Below are positions 36,808-47,743 of a stretch of DNA of 64,000 nt, in pieces. Origin of the DNA: Trichostrongylus colubriformis. Its lineage: Eukaryota > Nematoda > Chromadorea > Rhabditida > Trichostrongylidae. The translations under genes were made by a program, and so were the position numbers. The number at the start of each line of letters is the position of its first letter. Within the stretch, counting starts at the first letter, position 1. Location of the stretch: positions 53,864,001 through 53,928,000 of the forward strand of contig OZ022256.1 in the NCBI GenBank assembly GCA_963978905.1, read 5' to 3'. The notes under the pieces were generated by a model, which saw only the letters and a program-made list of their open reading frames with translations, ran no database searches and had not been told where the DNA came from.

Positions 36808-37904
36808 TAGAAGAGGTCAGGGCTAAGTACGCGACACATGACTGGTTGATTTTCCTAAAGTGAAATATAGTGTTTCAATTGATTGCCGGTTTGGCCAATT
36901 TTTGTCGGGTCGACCTACCTCTTCGCCAGCCTAAATGTCGGCGCCATTTTTACACACTCGAAAATTGAACACGTCATTTTGTAGAACAGAAAATTTCCTC
37001 TCGAATGATACATGACATGCTGCAGAAACTTGTGATTTCATAGGAAAAATTTATGCTTGAAAAAAAAACGACATTACTTATGGAATGACCCAATAGAAAT
37101 CACCTTGATGACTCTGAATCGAACCCTGGGTGACCTTAGCCTGAGCTTTTGAGCAAATCTCGGTAATTCTGAGTGATAGTTGAACTCCTTGCTCACGGCT
37201 TGTTCCAAAGGTTTCGACGGCATTTTTCAAGGAGGGTCCAACCTTTGCCAAGTAATTCGACATAAAGTAGGTCCTGAATGAAGATCGAAGATCGAAAATC
37301 GATACTAACGCAACTCTTAAATTGTGTGCTATTCAAAAGTGTAAAACTTTTCCTACATATACTCAATTCTTATCGCTGCTCGCTCCATACGATGCGATGG
37401 CCCCATCAAACAATTTTAACGAGTTATAGGCATTCACATCCTTCTTTTTTTCTCTCACCTCCTTCGTCATGACTGACGTGCTGATTTTTCCCTAAAAAGC
37501 TTCAAAGAATGAGAAATATTTGGTACTATCACGTATTCACAGCCAGTTTTCTCGAAAAGTCTCCAACACTCGTTTTTCTTCAACTTTTTGTATTCTCCTC
37601 GTGAACATAAAAAAGTGCTGAACGAGCTCTCAAATTTTAATTAGCAGTTTTACCCGCATTTTTGCAGCATTATTTCACATGCAGAGTACATGAGTAAAGA
37701 ACTCCTTTTCAGCTGTCATCAAAAATATTCGGCAAAAAGAAGCCAGTCCTAGGGTTTCGCTAGTTCTCTGCAAAGAAACAGATTTATAACCCATTTTCTA
37801 TACTTTTTGGACAGATGAGCCTTTTTAGCCTTGCTTCCACTACTGTTCCTTTTCCAGGCGTTATCCAGGGAATGCAGAGCTTCATCAGGTCCTTCAGGAA
37901 CATA

Positions 37905-38397
37905 CAATAGCGCTCAAAAGTATTCGGCCAAACACTTTTAGTCATAACTTTTTTCTATTTGACCAAATTTGACAAAATTTTAATATGTGGTGCCTGAACC
38001 TATTGTCAACATTCCCTTCTACTTGAGTGCCGCTTGACTCTTTTCATGGTTTTTTACAAGATTTTACTAAGAGACCACCCAAAGAAAAGAAAAAGGCTTG
38101 GTCAAGAAAAACGGCTTTCTTCACAAAAACAAAACGAGCAAGCCTCAGAGATAACAATATTTTGTAGAAAGACCACGACTTTTGATGAGCGGCACAGCGA
38201 TACGGCATAGGGATGACACTCAAATTGCATTTAACCACGTAACTTACACCGTTCAGCGCCAAAATAGTATATTAAGTATGCAGTGTCTCCAAGTACAACA
38301 TACCAAAATCTCTCTTAGATAGGTGAAGTTGCAAAGAAGTTACAAACGAAAAACCCAGGTCAAAGACTATTTGGCCGAAGACTTTTGAGCGCTACTG
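37905..38397. mobile_element. Tc1-like MITE
   Basis: Ends are CAATAGCGCTCAAAAGTATT and the inverse of CAGTAGCGCTCAAAAGTCTT, giving terminal repeats of about 40 bp. A TA precedes the left end; the right flank has mutated (TT). At 493 bp with no transposase frame it is non-autonomous. The CAGT-type ends with CAAAAGT fit the Tc1 superfamily. Confidence 0.75.
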
Positions 38398-39287
38398 TTT
38401 GTAGACCCATTTATGATGCATCTCTGGATAGCATGCTTTACTATTGATCTGTTTCCTTTCGTATTTACACAGTTAAGTATACCGCGATTCGTTTCGGGTG
38501 AGTTCACCAGGGTGAAAGCCTTTCACTCGGACCACGAGCGCTGTTTGACCTGTTCTGGGGAAGGCCCTACACTGAATGTCCGGTAGTACGTAGTCTCCTT
38601 TGGGGTGCCTAGTATGGTGTGGTGTGGGAGAAGGTGTATCGAGCAGGCATCATCAGGGAAGAACAGGTGGTTTCAAAGTGGTCATTTTTGAAGCCACCCT
38701 ATACAGTGCTTTTAGACTATTAGAGCATACTCCAGCTGACGCCTGCAAAAGAGTGGAAACTTTTTCGGCACAAATGCAGCTCGATCCTTTGAACACTACT
38801 GGCAACGGTGCCTTAATCCAATGCTGCAAAACGTTGTTTACTATGTTGATATTCTCTTAAAGCCTTCAGAATATTTCCTTGACAACCATGTGTATATCCG
38901 GGAGGACGTATAGCAGCTTTGAGTAGCATCTCCGATTTTTGAAGCCTATAAATCAGGGTTATGATGCACATGAAGAGCACCTAATCATTCCATAGAATTT
39001 CTTCCTAATGAACGTCCGACAAGAATCGTGCAAATTTCTGAAAATCTATTTCAAGGTTGTTGTGAAGGAATGGATGTTTACGTAAATTCATTTCCTTATT
39101 CACTTATTCATATCGTAGGCTTGCACAGTGATTCATAAAACAAAAACATCAAAGTAAAAAAGCGCAAGTGAGGGAAATTAATCAGTTGTGGGTGTGGTAG
39201 TTGAGGGAATGGAGAAATCGTGAATTCCTCCTGGTGAAGGGCATATTAGCTTCATGGTCTACGAAAAAGCCATCTAGGAAATTCCAA
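38398..39287. other. no gene recognised
   Basis: Short frames only. Confidence 0.5.
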
Positions 39288-39541
39288 GGACAGGTGCAGC
39301 GGCAGGTGGCGCGCACTCCCGCTTATGGTGAGAGGATCGAATCCCGTGTAAACGCTGACCCATGCTAACTAAGCCTTCCATCCCTTAGGGATAGGTGAAT
39401 GATACCGACTCAACTGGGAAGATAAAAACTTCAACTTGTACATCGACTGGCCCTCGCAGGCCAAATCGGATTTACCTGCACCACGATTCCGTATGCATCT
39501 AAAATGCATGGCGCATTGCGACAAAGGATCACTTGAAAACC
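39288..39541 (+). mobile_element. tRNA-derived SINE, copy 11
   Basis: AGCGGCAGGTGGCGCGCACT, B-box GAGGATCGAATCCCGTG (close to the tRNA consensus), then CATCGACTGGCCCTCGCAG; 3' part decayed. Confidence 0.8.
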
Positions 39542-39601
39542 AATTCTTTTTCTTTCCTTCCTTATTCTCATTTTTTCCTTGACACCTGCTTTATTTTCAG
39601 A

Positions 39602-39682
39602 TAAGATTTTCTGGTCCGCTTGACACTTTAAGGATTTGTCATCGTCCTTAGAAGGGTAAAGCGGACTAGAAAATCGTCTTTG
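39602..39682. repeat. imperfect ~32-bp stem hairpin
   Basis: AAGATTTTCTGGTCCGCTT pairs with AAGCGGACTAGAAAATCGTCTT, and ACTTTAAGGA with TCCTTAGAAGGG, around TTTGTCATCG. Confidence 0.5.
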
Positions 39683-40230
39683 TCATTGTTGCCACTACTG
39701 CACTTCATCTGAGCCATTCTCCGTTCGAGGCTCTAATAGTGCGATTTCGCACTCGGCTCAGGGGGATCTCCACCTCAAAATCAGGCACAAATGTTCACGC
39801 ACTTCGTAAGTGGTGTTACCACCCACATTAGGGCCACTTGCACTTCACGCTAACACCCTTAAAGTGACTGAAAAATCAACCACCTCGAAAAAAGCAGTAA
39901 GAATACGCCCGTGATCAGTATTAATTTAGAGAACTGGTAGGAAAAATGAAAGAAATCAAGTTGATACAGAGTATAGACTTCCAAACAGTTCTCATCTGAA
40001 GAGGGTTAGGATTACAAGCCATGATGGCACATTACGTCAACCCAACGTACCAGTAGTATGCGCCACGCACTACGAATTCCTCAAGATGGCATGTAGGTGC
40101 TCTGAGATAAAAATACCTTTCAAGGGGTTTCTGACCGGCTTACTCTTCCCATAAGATGCTTCACTCTGCTCTGAAAGGATCTTTGCAATGCTCGCAGGAG
40201 AGAAGACTTATTATCATCAGTCGAGTATCA

Positions 40231-40495
40231 GGACGGAGGTGGTGTAATGCAGGTGTGATGGCGCATTCCCACTCCGGGATCAACTCCCGCATTAATGCCC
40301 AACCAAGCAACCAAGCTTCCATCCTTTCGAGGTGGATCAGTTCGTTTTGGACTCGTGTGTAAGGATGAAAATCTGTCTTGTACAACATCTAGCCTCCGAA
40401 AGTCCATTCATTCATTCAACTGCCGTCACGATTCTGAATGGGATTAGAATGCGCGGCGCATTCTAGGAAAGGAATGAATGACACCGAGAAATTTA
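40231..40495 (+). mobile_element. tRNA-derived SINE, copy 12
   Basis: GGAGGTGGTGTAATGCAGG, a contracted B-box region (CGGGATCAACTCCCGC), then the body and 3' end ATGCGCGGCGCATTCTAGG. Confidence 0.82.
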
Positions 40496-42595
40496 TCCAC
40501 TCTCATTCTTGAATGAATATTAACGTGTATTCCATCCAATGATATTGTTTAGTGCTTTTAAAAACACCCTATTGTAGTTGTGTCCACAAAATCGAAAATG
40601 GATCTTTTCTATGGGTGTCACCTGCGGGTGATAGGCTGGGGGTGGAGACACCACAGCATTTAGCATGGACAATATAATGTTCTAAGAACCGTCCCACCTA
40701 ATTGCTTTAGACCATTTCATGCCCAGCTTGCATCCTACCACAGTGCGACTTCGCTAATACTTTTCCTGTGCAATTCCACAGCCAAGGTCCCATGAGTACA
40801 CCAAAGATGACGCCAACGGCGCACCGATTCCACTTGACGTTTTTAAGTGCACTGAAATTTCCAAGTATATTTTATTCTGCATTAATTAATTGACGAAAGC
40901 ATGTCCATTTCCGTCCATGAAACCGCTGAAAATGGATTTCGCCTCCGAAATCCGGTCGTATAATTGGTTTCCCACCAGCAGTCACCGCAAAAGGAGTTTT
41001 GCACGTTTCGATTATCGAAGGACAGCGGAATCGTTTCCACTGCCACGTTCATGTACCTGTCACGTCGATTCAGGAGCACATTTCACTAATTCCCTGGTGC
41101 AGTCATGCACTCAAAAATGAAAATAGAAGTACCCAAGGGATCGACAATGGAAGAGATAAGGAATAAAATCCTGAAAGCACTGAAAATATTGTAAAACCTT
41201 TCAATTGTGGACGATCCGTCGAGTGTAGAGGGAATAGCGTGCGAAATGAGAGAGCACGCGCTTTGGGGAGAGGCCAGGCGCAAGACATAGTGGTAGCACT
41301 GGAATATCCCCTTCGCAGCACTTGTATTCCACTATCTCGAAAGGTTTCGCAGGCCCTGTTACTCGCCTTTGAGACGGGAGGCTAGCACAGCTTTCCGAGT
41401 CTTTCTATCTTACCCATGCAACCGATTATGCACCTGAATTAAACGTGGAAAGCATATTCAGTTGGGAATTTCGGTTATTTCGTGAATGAAAAATGATCCT
41501 TATTTCGGTTACCGTCGTGAATGAGAAATGATCCTGTTCCCGTATCCACGCAGGCTGATGTATCGGATAACAAGCTGAATAGGCTGATTGAAGAAGGACA
41601 GCTGGTTGCTTGGTAGGTTACGGTAGGATTGGAAATGAGCATTCAATTAAGATGAAAGTTGAGTGAGTGAGTTGGCGCCAAACTTTCCTGATGGAATGAA
41701 ACATTGCATTGACGGCTCAACGAAATCTACTGTTTAAGGATTACAACTATTAAGCTGCTTTTTTAAGAAATACTTTTTAGCTTTGACCTCCGTCGTCTTG
41801 TGGATCCTTGGGAAACTTGCCACTTTAATTTAGTGTTTTCTTTTTTCAATAGGTCAAAATGCTGGCTTGCGTACTTGTAGGCACCCGCAGAAGCTGTGGA
41901 AATCAAATCTTCCAATGCCAGGGCTTTGTGACTAGAAATCCTATGCTTGGCGCATCTTAAAAAAGGCCTACTTAACGTAAATCTTTATTCTTTAGTCTTT
42001 AGGGCATCCTTACCATAGCCGCTCTCAGTAGAGTGTTCTCTGAAATAGTAAGCTAGATTGCGTTTTCAGTGTGTGTAATAAATAACAGAGCGAAACACTC
42101 AAATGTGAAGATTGAGATATGTCACAGGAGCTCACCGTGAACGTTCATAACTATCGCTTTTTGCCGTTTCAAAACGGCTACGAATCAAACTTAATGTGCT
42201 TCTCTCCGAGCTACTATTCATAAAAGAGTCTCCTCGGTGAGCTATGGCTGCTGCAGTAAATCAGTAATGGGAGTATTGCGATAATTTGGAATGCTCTCGA
42301 AAAGCATAACGCCTTCTGCAAAACTCTAAAGAGTACTTTATGCGGGGAACGCGCTGAGTGTTATGCCATTAGGTCACAAAATCGTGTGGCGCCTGTGGTC
42401 CGTAACGTGATGGGTGGGAGTTGGGAGCGTTGTATTACTTGAGTACTGTAGCGATTACGTTTAGTAAGGCATCATACCATCACTGCTTCAGAAACTAATT
42501 AGTACATTGTCCATACCTATCGCTCCCCACCCGACGCAGGTCGCGAGCGAACTTTCTGTCTTCATGGCACACATCCAGTCATTTTTCAGCTTTTA
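40496..42595. other. no gene recognised
   Basis: Overlapping short frames on both strands near 40890-41320, none with splice support; a SINE 3' fragment at 41925. Confidence 0.45.
41925..41985 (+). repeat. SINE 3'-end fragment
   Basis: GACTAGAAATCCTATGCTTGGCGCATCTTA followed by CTTAACGTAAA-type sequence resembles only the 3' end of the SINE; the matching stretch is short and decayed. Confidence 0.4.
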
Positions 42596-43448
42596 TTAGG
42601 TTGGACGGGAAGTTCTGGGACACCTTGTGAGAAAAATTCAATTTATTTTAATTTTACTCACATGTAACTTCAGTCACCAAAGTATGCACCATCGTGATCT
42701 ACAATGTACTGCCAACGCTCAGGAAGATCGTAGATACCCTTCCGGTAGAATTCGGGAGACTTCTGGTCAAAGAAGTTCTGGAGCCCGCTCTTGAGATCGT
42801 CGTCATCTTTGAACTGTCGCCCGTCAAGGAAGTGGCTCAACGACCGGAATAGGTGGTAGTCAGTTGGGGACATGTCCGGGGAATATGGTGGGTGGGGAAG
42901 CGTCGTCCAGCCGAGGTCCTGGATCCTTTGACACGCCAACTTTGCCACATGTGGGTGAGCGTTATCGTGGAGGAAGAGGTCTTGGTCCATTTTTCCGGTA
43001 AGTTTTGGCGCTCCGGTGTCCAATTGCCTGCAGTAGAGATCGGCAGTGGCTGTCGTGTTGGATGGTAACAGTTTCCTATTTTTTTGAAAATTTTCAAAAA
43101 AAAAAGTTTTTTTCTCAATGCAATTTTTTGAATATTTTCCTGTTCCAATTTGAGCCGATCGAGCCATCGGGCTGCCGCCATATGAGAGACAGTACCTGGG
43201 TCCATCGACTGGTTAATTTTGTTAGTGGCCTCGCATGCTGAGGAACCGAGGCGGTGTTCGTGAATTTCGCACCTTTCGCGAAATTGCCGTAAATTCACTG
43301 CTAGTTGAAGCCGTAGAGAATATGAATGTGCTATTCAGAAGCCCTTTTCAGACGCTTCATATACCCCCCACTACCAAATGCTCCCGAAGCTTTACAGGTT
43401 TCTACAGGAAAAAACAAAAAGTGTCCCAGAACTTCCCGTCCAACCTAA
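42596..43448 (-). mobile_element. internally deleted mariner
   Basis: The 853-bp element has TA on each side and inverted ends beginning TTAGGTTGGACGGGAAGTTC, a different mariner subfamily from the copy at 35536. A full element would be near 1.28 kb, so roughly 430 bp are missing. The missing part maps to the middle of the transposase, near an A/T-rich palindromic run at about 43078-43115. The remnant could still be mobilised by a related transposase because both ends are present. Confidence 0.93.
42670..43298 (-). pseudogene. mariner transposase, deleted and frameshifted
   Basis: Two frames on the minus strand make up the remnant. The upstream frame (from 43298) keeps the N-terminal helix-turn-helix pattern (EHRLGSSACEATNKINQS...ARWLDRLK). 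After an A/T-rich junction the frame changes, and the C-terminal part reads FLHDNAHPH (second catalytic Asp), then YSPDMSPTDYH (third Asp, 34 residues apart), ending ERWQYIVDHDGAYF. The region with the first catalytic Asp (MDE motif) is absent. It cannot encode active transposase. Confidence 0.93.
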
Positions 43449-44567
43449 TATTAATGGATTGTAAAATGAAGCTGAGTTGGTCTCCGCCTATTTGCATTTT
43501 CACATTTATTCAAAATGACTTCAAAATTGAAGGGAGAATTTTGGTATATTTATGTGGAAAGGAAAAGATCACTCTAAGAGCGTGAAATAGCTCTGCCTCA
43601 GTCTAGTTGATGTTCGGAGTTGTGCCTCAAAGAGCTGAGCCACTCTTCAACTCCATTATTGAATTTCGTACCTTCTAACGATCAACTATATGAAAGAATC
43701 ACGTGATCGCCTTCAAATGGTTGTCTTAATATACTCCATGAGTCAGCCACTCTTTTAACAATCGCTAGATGGATTTGGATCTGAAAGGGAACTAATATTG
43801 AGCTGCTCTTTGAAAAAATTATTCCGAACTTTTCAACTTAACCTCCCTCGTCTAGCTAATTCTTTGGGAAACTGTTGGTTAAACTTGTTATTTTTCTTTA
43901 TCCAGTAAGTCTTTGCAAATTATAGCTACTTCCCTTCCGGTTATGTACATATGCTAGAAACTGTCCTTAGCCGCTATCCACCCCCAGTTTCGAGTATTGT
44001 TCACATTTCTGTATGATAAGTATTAATAGAAATATAGTATTATAGTAACTGCATACCAACATGGTACGCTGCTGAGGTAATTCCAAAGATATTTGAGGGT
44101 GTCTAGCTAATTTTCAAATAATTTCACTACAGTTACCGGCCAAAAGGTCATTATTCAAATTAATTTTTCGCCTGTTTTGGTCTTAGCTAACCATGTTTTC
44201 ACGTTGAGGCAATTTCGTCGTGGTGGCTCATTTGTCTGAAAACGCTCTGTCATCAATTTTAAGAAAAGATAGATCTTCGTGAGGCAGGGATATTGCACCA
44301 TATTTATCAGAAAATAGTCGCTGAGAGGGTAAGCGCTAGAAAATGAGGCTGAATGGGGACGATGGCGAGTGGAGGTGAGGACCGGTTTGAGTTAGAACTT
44401 CATAGCAGAAAAATAAGTTAAAGTTTTCGGCTCGTGAGCTTCAAGGAAGTCTTACGATGAGAGGGAAGACCTCAATAGACCATAATTAATAATATTTGAG
44501 TTTATTGAATACTACTGAAGACTGAATATTCACCACGATTGCTTCCATATGAAGGGATAACAATCGA
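43449..44567. other. no gene recognised
   Basis: AT-rich; nothing supported. Confidence 0.5.
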
Positions 44568-45093
44568 GTTTTTTGGCGTTAATCAATCTCTTGTTAAGAA
44601 AGGTCGCGGATTCTAGTTGCACTCAGGATCGTTAGACGGGAGTATGCGACTTGGCCTACACAGTGATTTACGGGGCCATCTATATACAAGTCAGTGCTTT
44701 ATCTTCCCATAGCTTCTTTTGGCACCAATTTACCCCGGTGGGATGGAAAGCTTCGTTGGACTGGGCGGAGGTGTGTACACTTATGACAAAAAACTCGTCT
44801 GGCCACCCACGGCGAGCGGCGCGGCGAGGGCGAGTCGTCTGCAGCTTTATCTGTTGAAACAGTAACTTCCGAAGTCTCCGAACTGCAATCTTTGAAGATC
44901 CCTCACGGTACCAGCCCATTGTGTCTTGAACGGAATTCCAAACGACTCGTGCTGATGGCACCGCGACTGCAACACCGCGAAGCGATTTTTTGTCATAAGT
45001 GTACACACACCCGGTCGGGTATTGATGCGGGACTCAATGCTCACACCATGAAGGATGAAATGAGCGCCAACTGTTACTACACCAACTACACCC
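44568..45093 (-). mobile_element. tRNA-derived SINE, copy 13, split by a foldback element
   Basis: The 3' part (44568-44770) and the 5' head (45011-45093, with GATGCGGGACTCAATGC and TGTTACTACACCAACTAC) are separated by the 240-bp insertion at 44771-45010. Confidence 0.8.
44771..45010. mobile_element. 240-bp foldback insertion splitting a SINE
   Basis: The ends GTGTGTACACTTATGACAAA and their exact inverse (44986-45008) match for 23 bp. The inside is GC-rich. SINE sequence stops at 44770 and resumes after 45013, so the insertion is younger than that SINE copy. Target duplication is not clear. Confidence 0.7.
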
Positions 45094-46107
45094 GATCTAG
45101 TGGCATAAAGCCCATCAATAGCCATTTTAGGTTGAGTGCAGATCATCAGATAACTTAATGCCATTCACAGATGCTCAGCTTCTGGTTAGCATTGGTAATG
45201 GCAGTACCAAGTTGCCAAGTAGTACGAATTGGTTCATACTCATGAGGATCCTTTACATTCCCTGAACTGGATTTATAATCCCCTTATTGATCATCAGAGA
45301 TCATCAAGCATATTCATTGATAAGATCAATGTAACAATCAGCCTTTCTGCGTATCCATATGAATGACTGATTTTGAAAAATGCAAAACACTCAAGGAACT
45401 TGGTGTTTCATTTCCGGAATTTCCGGCTGAGTCAAGGCGATGATGCGTTATGTTTGCATTTGCAGAAATAAGCATACTACTTTGTAAGGGGCTGCAGCGA
45501 TAAACAACCGCTACATTAAAATTGCAGAAAGCTTGATTTTTGTCAAAGGGCTCGTGCGAACCGGAAATTAAGCTGATTTTTTGTTAAAAGACCACTATAT
45601 AATACCATATAAAATTGTTTTCTTAACTTTATGCTTAACAGTCACTCTGAAGCAATTGGTTACTCTCCTCAGTATATCATTGTTTTTACACATACTGGGA
45701 TTTTGAGGAGTCTATCAGCCACTTTATTTATTTATTTTATTTATCTATCATATTTATTTACATATTTATTTATGTACAGCTTGCTGTTACAGGAAATGAG
45801 ATCTGAGATGTTGCAATTCTGAATGAAAACGACTAAACTGCGCTTTGATCAGTCACACACGTGTGCGCCACGTATTTTTATATAATGTTGTATAGCGATC
45901 TTTTGACAAAGCATCAGCTTAATTTCCGTTTCGCACGGGCCCTTAGACGGGAATCAAGCTTCAAGAATCATTTGAATGCATCTAGAGCCCGAATGAAAGC
46001 GTTCGCATTTTATCCTGTCAGGAGCTGTGATACGACCCCCACAGATATTAATTTTCTAATCTCGTGTGACACTGATGAATAGACGACGGGGGTACTGAAG
46101 TCGTGGA
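45094..46107. other. no gene recognised
   Basis: Contains the TTTA simple repeat at 45722. A 73-codon frame at 45861 has no support. Confidence 0.5.
45722..45776 (+). repeat. (TTTA)n simple repeat
   Basis: Imperfect TTTA/TTTTA repeats. Similar tracts lie at 11254-11290 and (inverted) 4346-4388. Confidence 0.8.
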
Positions 46108-46341
46108 CCGACCACAGACTTCGCGGTTCTACGACTCCACGATTTTGCGACTTTTCGAATACACAATTTATGTTTCTTCCTTTCTCATCACATGCAATAT
46201 GGCATGTCCATCAATAAATAAATAAATTTTGCAGTGTGGCACTTTCGCACGCGATTCTGCGGCTCTGAGTTTCTGCAATGTTATGTTTTCGCATGCGGAG
46301 TCGTATCCCCACAAAATCGCAAAATCCTAAAGTCTGTCGAT
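46108..46341. mobile_element. foldback element related to the 823-964 copy
   Basis: Inverted arms share ACAGACTT...CGATTTTGCGA and CTACGACTCC/GGAGTCGTA blocks. The motif of CAGACTT followed by TCGCGATTTTGCG also occurs in the element at 823. The outer limits are approximate. Confidence 0.5.
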
Positions 46342-47229
46342 CTCGCATTATCTGCAAATCTGAGTGTTTTGGTGAATCAAAGACGAGTACCGTAGCCTGC
46401 CATAGTTTGTGATGTCATTTCCCACATGAAATTCAAATGGGCAAAACATTTCCGAACTGAATCGTAAATATGATAATCCAGCACATTCAACCGGAAATGC
46501 GCAAGTAGTAAGTCTAAGGAAACGTCAGCAATATCGGCTCAATACTGAGTAAATGGGGATTTTCCCCTTCAGAAAAATTCATAAGTTTTCAGTGATTCCG
46601 TGCCCCTATGATGTAACCCATGACCCATGCCGATGAAGCAACTATCGGAAACTTGGTTAATAGCACACCGAAGAAGATGTTTGAGCTCATTCGAAACTCT
46701 GAAGTACCCTAAGTTTATTCAATGTTAGCGATGTGCTTGATTTTTATTAGGTGTCCTTATACTTTTGGTATAAAGAAAATTTTTCCAATGATAAAAGATT
46801 ATCAAATCGCCCGCAAAACCCTGTTAGATATGTCAAATCGCTCACAAAACCCTGCCAGATAATCTATTCTCAAGTTATTGCATGCGGGGAATTGAATAGT
46901 GAAAACTTGTGTGTTGAGGAAATAAAAAGTGTTTTAGTAGAACTGAAATTTGAGGTGTCTACATAAGCACTGTAGAGTACTGTAGAGGATGGATTTATAA
47001 AGATATATGAGAGAACACTCACACGAATATTCTGTTTCTGAAACGCTAAAAGGGTTCTTTTTATATTCGTTTTCTCAGGAACTGGTGCATGGGTCACTGT
47101 GTAATCCGTAGAGCGCCTGCCGCTGCAAAGGAATAGTAGTGCGCGGAAAATGAGCTCCTCTGTTACCCATATACTGTTGTATTTTCTTAATAAGAGCCGC
47201 GAAAAAGTGACAATTCTACTAAGATAGAG
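46342..47229. other. no gene recognised; possible place of the missing GPCR 5' exon
   Basis: No frame here has a start, an N-glycosylation-rich N-terminus and a phase-0 donor that would join 47744, so the receptor start lies here or farther upstream. Confidence 0.3.
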
Positions 47230-47570
47230 ATCCTCAAAGTGGTGGGCGAAAGGGTGTGGGCTCAAAGTAAATGCCCGCCCCGTAGTCCGCCGCGGTCTGA
47301 GACCAAGAGTGGGACTGCATATGTACGTAACTTCCTGCCCCAACTATGCGTCTCCGACCACGACGAAGACAGAGTGGGCATTTACTCTGAGGCCTCGTCC
47401 CCCCCCCCCCGGCTACCACTTTTGAGAAGCTGTAACTTAGCCGGATTCTCATTTTCTTCGCGTGAGACTTTGGCGCCCCTTATTCAGCAAATACAATATA
47501 AATATATGGGTAACACAGGAACTTATTTTCCCTTGCACGATTCCTTCAATTTCAGTGACATAGCAGTTAC
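47230..47570. mobile_element. MITE family 'TGCAAAGTTTCACGCG', copy B, upstream of GPCR
   Basis: It shares TCTCCGACCACGACG, GTGGGCATTTACTCTGAGG, TTAGCCGGATTCTCATTTTC and GCGTGAGACTTTGGC with copy A, then GATTCCTT-AA-TTTCAG. The left end is eroded. The hydrophobic-free peptide frame through here is repeat-derived and is not the missing receptor N-terminus. Confidence 0.6.
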
Positions 47571-47743
47571 TCAGTGATGGGAAACGCTTTTGTGCATGCT
47601 ATGGTGCATTTGTACACTGGATGTAACAGAAAAAAATAACCGATTTTTCAGGAAAATTTGAACCAATGTTCACTGGACAAATCAGTATCTTCAAATTTTT
47701 TTTCAAAAGGACAAAAATTCTTAGTTTATTTCCTCCAATTTAG

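Larger units (their letters stand above)
34831..37093. mobile_element. foldback element with ~330 bp inverted repeats, interrupted by mariner
   Basis: The ends are TTGGGTCATTCCATAAGTA and its reverse complement, flanked by TA on both sides (34829-34830 and 37094-37095), so a Tc1/mariner-type target site. The left arm runs from 34831 to about 35110. The right arm is 37093 back to 36810, then continues at 35535 back to about 35484 on the other side of the mariner insertion. The right arm has ~54 extra bases near 36950-37000 that the left arm lacks. Without the mariner the element is ~990 bp. The short centre (35112-35483) has no recognisable transposase, so it is non-autonomous. Confidence 0.88.

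Noticed and set aside
47239..47577. Frame ending in a SFNFSDIAVTQ peptide as the missing GPCR N-terminus
   Set aside because: The same sequence occurs in the repeat copy at 33785-34120, and there is no donor site after it.
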